From contig JAAMXP010002971.1 of NCBI GenBank assembly GCA_019693395.1, positions 1 to 10,743 of the forward strand: a stretch of DNA of 10,743 nucleotides. The letters run 5' to 3'. A program made the position numbers and the translations under genes. Origin of the DNA: Ettlia oleoabundans (lineage: Eukaryota > Chlorophyta > Chlorophyceae > Chlamydomonadales). Position 1 is the stretch's first letter. Each line of letters opens with the position of its first letter. This document shows positions 7,522 through 10,743 of this stretch, in pieces. Below the pieces are notes generated by a model, which was not told the origin of the DNA, did no database searches, and saw nothing but the letters and a program-made list of their open reading frames with translations.

Positions 7522-9302
7522 CTAGGAGAGCTTTTCCAGCAGTGCCGCTAGCTCAGCAGGAGGGGTCAGCCCAATGGCAGCCACTTCTTCAGCCGTGTAC
7601 TCACTCTCCAGTAGCGCCGCAATCTGCTAGCGGGGAGGAAAGAAGGGAAACAGGACACAACTTGAAAGTGTTCTTGAGCCCCCCGAGCTGCAGCATAATA
7701 TAAGCTTCTCAGCAACGACAGTTCAAGGGCTGCTTTCAATCCACTGTGCAGATCTGGGCAGCCCTGCTGCACCCAGGCGGTCTGTCCAGCGCAGCAGGCC
7801 AAGGGGCAGGAAAGAATGGTGCTACACACCAGGTCCCCCCTCGGCAGCCATGGCCACGCCCGGCCCACCCAGCAGCAGCGCCTCTCCTCCCGGCACACCT
7901 GGCCATGCGCCTCCGCCACATTTGACTTGATGGGCTTGAAAAGTATGGCGTGGGTGGAGGGGTTTGTAAGGTACAGCTTCATTTTGTCCACGGCAGCTGG
8001 TAGCGTGGTGGACAATGCCTGCCGCACACGCGCCACCAGCTCCGCCACACGCTCCGGGGCGGCAAAGGCCTGCGCGTGAACAAAGAGGACCCGTGATGGT
8101 CTATGCACCAGCAGCCAGGGGAAAGGCAACTGAAAGACACAGAAACACGAACAGCGCTGGAGCCAACCATAATTTTCTTTGTGAAACTCTGTCCGCCAGA
8201 CCAGGCATAAATAGACCCCCCCAGAGAACAGAGCAAGCAAGCCCACCTGTTCCCTCAGCGGCTTGGCAGCGCCTCCAGCTTGGCCGGCCGCCACGCGTGC
8301 TGCTGTGACCTTTGTGATGAAGCTGAGCAGCGGCTCCACGCTGAGCTTGGTGGCGTGCATGATGAATGACTCGCAAGTGGACTTGAGCGCACGCTCCAGC
8401 TCCTGCCAGGCATGCAGCAGGAGATGCTCAGGTGCGTGCTTGTGGCAGTGCATGACACAGTGTGTGCGTTCAGCCAAAGCTGGCAGTTATGTTGTTGCGT
8501 CAGGCAACCACATGCAAGTGGGAAAGCTATGCCCCTGTACTGCTGTCCTTGTTGTATGCGTGGCTAGATACCGCAGAAAAACGATCACAGACCTGGGGCG
8601 CAAGGAGAGCCTTAGCAAGAGAGGTGAAGCAATGCCAGGCAGTGCATTGCGCTCCCAGCCCACTACCACACACAAACCTAAGGTGACTGCTCGTGCCGCC
8701 GCCGCCGCCGTCCCCCCCCAAACACACACACACACCCAAACACACCCCGCACACCTTTTTTGAGTCCACCTGGCTCTCTGCAATGCGGGGCGCCCCCTTG
8801 CCCAGCAGCTGCACCACCGCATTGTCCGCTGACAGGCTGAACAGCGGCAGCTGACCGCTCAGAGTGCGGCGCAGGTAGTCCCGCATGTGGCTGAAGTCTG
8901 CAGCAAGCGGCGAATGGAGCAACGTTTTCCAGGGTGAACAGTGTTGTGCCATAACGCTATCGAAAGATCTACAAAAGGACATTAAAATCAGAACAAGCAC
9001 ACAAAAGAAGAACAACGTGGGGCAAAGCAACCCTCCCTAGCCCGCAACTTGACCGCCAACGAATGCATCCTGTAGCCGTCTGTTCTTTCCAGCCAACCCA
9101 ATCGCACCCCTTCCCTGCTGCCACCCTAAACACTGTGCGCCCAGCCTGAGCCCTCTTATGCTCCCACACATCCCCACTGTGACCCACCCAGGTCTCGCTC
9201 CACCACTGCAAAGTCCGCCTCAAAGGGCGCAATCTGCTCCCGCAGCACCAGCAGCTGCTTGATGGCAAATAGCTGGCTGTCCATCACACCTCTCGTCTGC
9301 AG

Positions 9303-9333
<31 letters not shown>

Positions 9334-10665
9334 TGGTTGGATGCCGGGAGGCAAGGTGGGGGTTGAGGGCTGGACTTCAAACAACAAAGGAGGCCTTGAA
9401 ACAAACTCAAAGCCAGGAAGAGCTGGAAAAACAGTAGTCAGCATGTGGACAGCGGCACCCTTAGTCCGCATCACCACAACCCCGCTACACACACAGCTGT
9501 GTGCTGAGCTCCGTCAGCCTGACCACAGCCACACATCAATATTTAACAGTTCTTAGTCCCACGGACCACACCCCACAGACCGTTACTGGCACCCCGGGCA
9601 CGCAGTCCGCCCACCTTGAGTATCTGTCGAGCGGCGTCCTGCACTGAGGCGGTGGCAGCCAGCACAGCCTCATGCGCCAGCCCATTGAAAATGCGGGCAT
9701 CCACGCCGCGGTACAGCTTGCTGAGCAGCAGCAGTGTGCGCTGTACCGGCGGATACCAGCTGCGGTACTGCGCCGCTCCCGCATCGCCGCCACTAGACGC
9801 AGAAGCATCCCCGTCAGCGGCGGCCCCGCTGTCTCCACCTGCCGCGGCAGCGCCACCCTCGGCTGGCCCATGGGACGACACCGGCAAGGCTTCTTCCGCC
9901 TCCGCCTCCACTCCCGCTGCCTCTACTGCGCCTGCCCCAGCCCCTGCTGCTGGTGCCTCCTCCGCTGCGGGATGTTGTGCCGGCGCGCCACCCCCAGCGG
10001 CCGCCTGCTGCAGCCTGTCGGGGTAGTTCAAATCTTCCGGCTTGGGCACAAACCCCGCAATCTCCTCCCGCACAAACGCCTGCGCCCTGAAGGTCAGCCG
10101 CTCTTGGATGTCGGCCAGCGTGCGAGCCAGCATGGGCTCAAGCGGAGCGGCTGCCTCGCCACGCCGACCAAGCTGCTCCTCAAGCACCTGCGGCAGCACA
10201 GCAGCCAGGGCAGCAACAGCAGCGCAATGGCACGAGTATCGACAGGAGCAGGCGCCTGTGAATTTCGGAATCTACAGGCTCATCAGCCGCAAATACATGC
10301 GAGCACAAGCAAGAAGGTGCCTCAACCACAACCGACAAACAGCAACGGCCCAACACCAGCATCGAGTGTTGCAGTAGGCACCCTTACCAGGCAGCCTCCC
10401 CAAGCCCACATATCTTCCCCGCCTGTTTGCTAGGGACATGCACCGAGAGAAATATTCAGTAATGAAGCGTGCTCACCTCCACCCGCAGTATGTCCACCAG
10501 CTCACAGAGGGCATCAATGTCCTGCACCCCTATGAGCGCGGGACGTACCGCGTCGTACAGCAGCGTGCACAGCGGGTCCACCAGGGGTGCCAGGCTGGCG
10601 CCGCCGCCCACAGCAGCGGTGGCGGGGAAGAACTGCTCAAACAACTGCCCCTCCTGGGCACAAGA
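7522..10665 (-). CDS. COG3: COG3 (Sec34-like), conserved oligomeric Golgi complex subunit, C-terminal seven exons
   Basis: Minus-strand exons are 10665-10477, 10187-9615, 9296-9188, 8897-8755, 8402-8247, 8069-7899 and 7623-7522 (TAG stop), giving 480 residues. Introns of 289, 318, 290, 352, 177 and 275 nt all keep phase. COG3 is a lobe A subunit of the complex that tethers retrograde vesicles at the Golgi. Sequence matching the animal protein runs throughout: [122 protein letters not shown], then [20 protein letters not shown] and the end LEKLS. The final splice (7899 to 7623) aligns with human COG3 without a gap, which decides the acceptor. Local residues 125-202 are an Ala/Gly/Glu-rich insertion. 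The N-terminal Sec34 domain and the start lie right of the window; 10666-10743 is intron. Confidence 0.92.
8403..8754 (-). other. COG3 intron (352 nt) with GT-rich donor end
   Basis: The donor GTGTGC follows ...SQVDSKK, and the acceptor CTGGCAG precedes ELERALKS, as in the conserved DSKK-[DE] junction of the family. The first 45 intron bases on the minus strand are almost only G and T, including a GT run at 8716-8735 and a G8 run at 8712-8719, followed by a GCC/GGC triplet run near 8695-8711. I see no gene inside. Confidence 0.8.
9297..9614 (-). other. COG3 intron (318 nt) with tetranucleotide repeat at its acceptor
   Basis: The donor is AAG|GTGGGC after ARQILK and the acceptor CTGCAG|ACG before [10 protein letters not shown]. 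Six GGCA units at 9303-9326 read (TGCC)6 on the coding strand, directly before the acceptor. No other feature is seen. Confidence 0.8.
9303..9326. repeat. (GGCA)6 tetranucleotide repeat next to a 3' splice site
   Basis: Six perfect GGCA units lie on the plus strand. On the coding (minus) strand they give TGCC repeats ending five bases before the acceptor AG, where a pyrimidine-rich tract is expected. Confidence 0.9.
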
Positions 10666-10743
10666 CTGCACAGTGGTATTGGTATAAACAATAGTAAAAT
10701 AATCACATAAGACATTGCGTGGGCATCCACGTTGGGGGGTGGA
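10666..10743 (-). other. COG3 intron, 3' part, reaching the window edge
   Basis: The acceptor ACTGTGCAG precedes the exon that starts SCAQEGQLF. Upstream the sequence is unusually AT-rich for this window (about 10680-10710) and carries no frame that resembles COG3, so it is taken as intron. Confidence 0.65.

Noticed and set aside
7256..7525. 89-codon plus-strand open frame in the convergent region
   Set aside because: No resemblance to any family I know; Cys/His/Leu content looks random, and it lies within the 3' UTRs of two well-supported genes.
7566..7620. COG3 C-terminus read as ...RLKKWLPLG in the frame continuous with the upstream exon
   Set aside because: Reading through the intron loses the family match. 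The spliced frame gives [14 protein letters not shown] and ends LEKLS, aligning without gaps to known COG3.
9303..9326. Regular repeat array considered as CRISPR-like
   Set aside because: Units are four bases with no spacers, in an intron of a eukaryotic gene.

Overview
The window looks like ordinary nuclear DNA of a green alga (Chlorophyta). It is GC-rich and the genes are densely packed. They are cut by short spliceosomal introns (113-393 nt), nearly all with a GTG-type donor and a GCAG acceptor, and candidate TGTAA poly(A) signals follow two of the stop codons. One gene encodes a nuclear-encoded photosystem II lumen peptide with a two-part chloroplast targeting sequence, which fixes a photosynthetic eukaryote. 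A trebouxiophyte such as a Chlorella relative is plausible but cannot be shown from this sequence alone. I see no bacterial operon, phage, CRISPR, tRNA, rRNA or transposon.

Layout: (1) 41-2158, minus strand: the first five exons of a DUF155/RMND1-family mitochondrial protein; it runs off the left edge. (2) 2159-2464: a short divergent intergenic region between two head-to-head start codons. (3) 2465-5657, plus strand: a six-exon gene for a 679-residue low-complexity protein with an acidic N-terminus, RGG/RG clusters, Gln/Met-rich tracts and a charged coiled coil; I do not recognise its family. (4) 5658-6454: its 3' UTR, then the upstream region of the next gene. (5) 6455-7029, plus strand: a three-exon gene for an 84-residue precursor of PsbTn, the 5 kDa photosystem II subunit, ending in a 25-nt exon. 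(6) 7030-7521: convergent 3' regions. (7) 7522-10665, minus strand: the last seven exons (480 residues) of COG3, a Golgi tethering-complex subunit; its N-terminal part lies beyond the right edge.

All exon models were built by hand. I matched splice signals to reading phase and, for the three recognised genes, to remembered family sequence. All 17 complete introns and the partial donor at the left edge keep frame. The genes serve unrelated compartments (mitochondrion, probably nucleus or cytoplasm, thylakoid lumen, Golgi), so the clustering reflects compact gene packing, not a pathway. I found no convincing undescribed biological system. The points most worth a second look are the unrecognised RGG/Gln-rich protein, a retainable in-frame intron within it, the probable antisense overlap of the PsbTn and COG3 transcripts, and GT microsatellites lying exactly on 5' splice sites.
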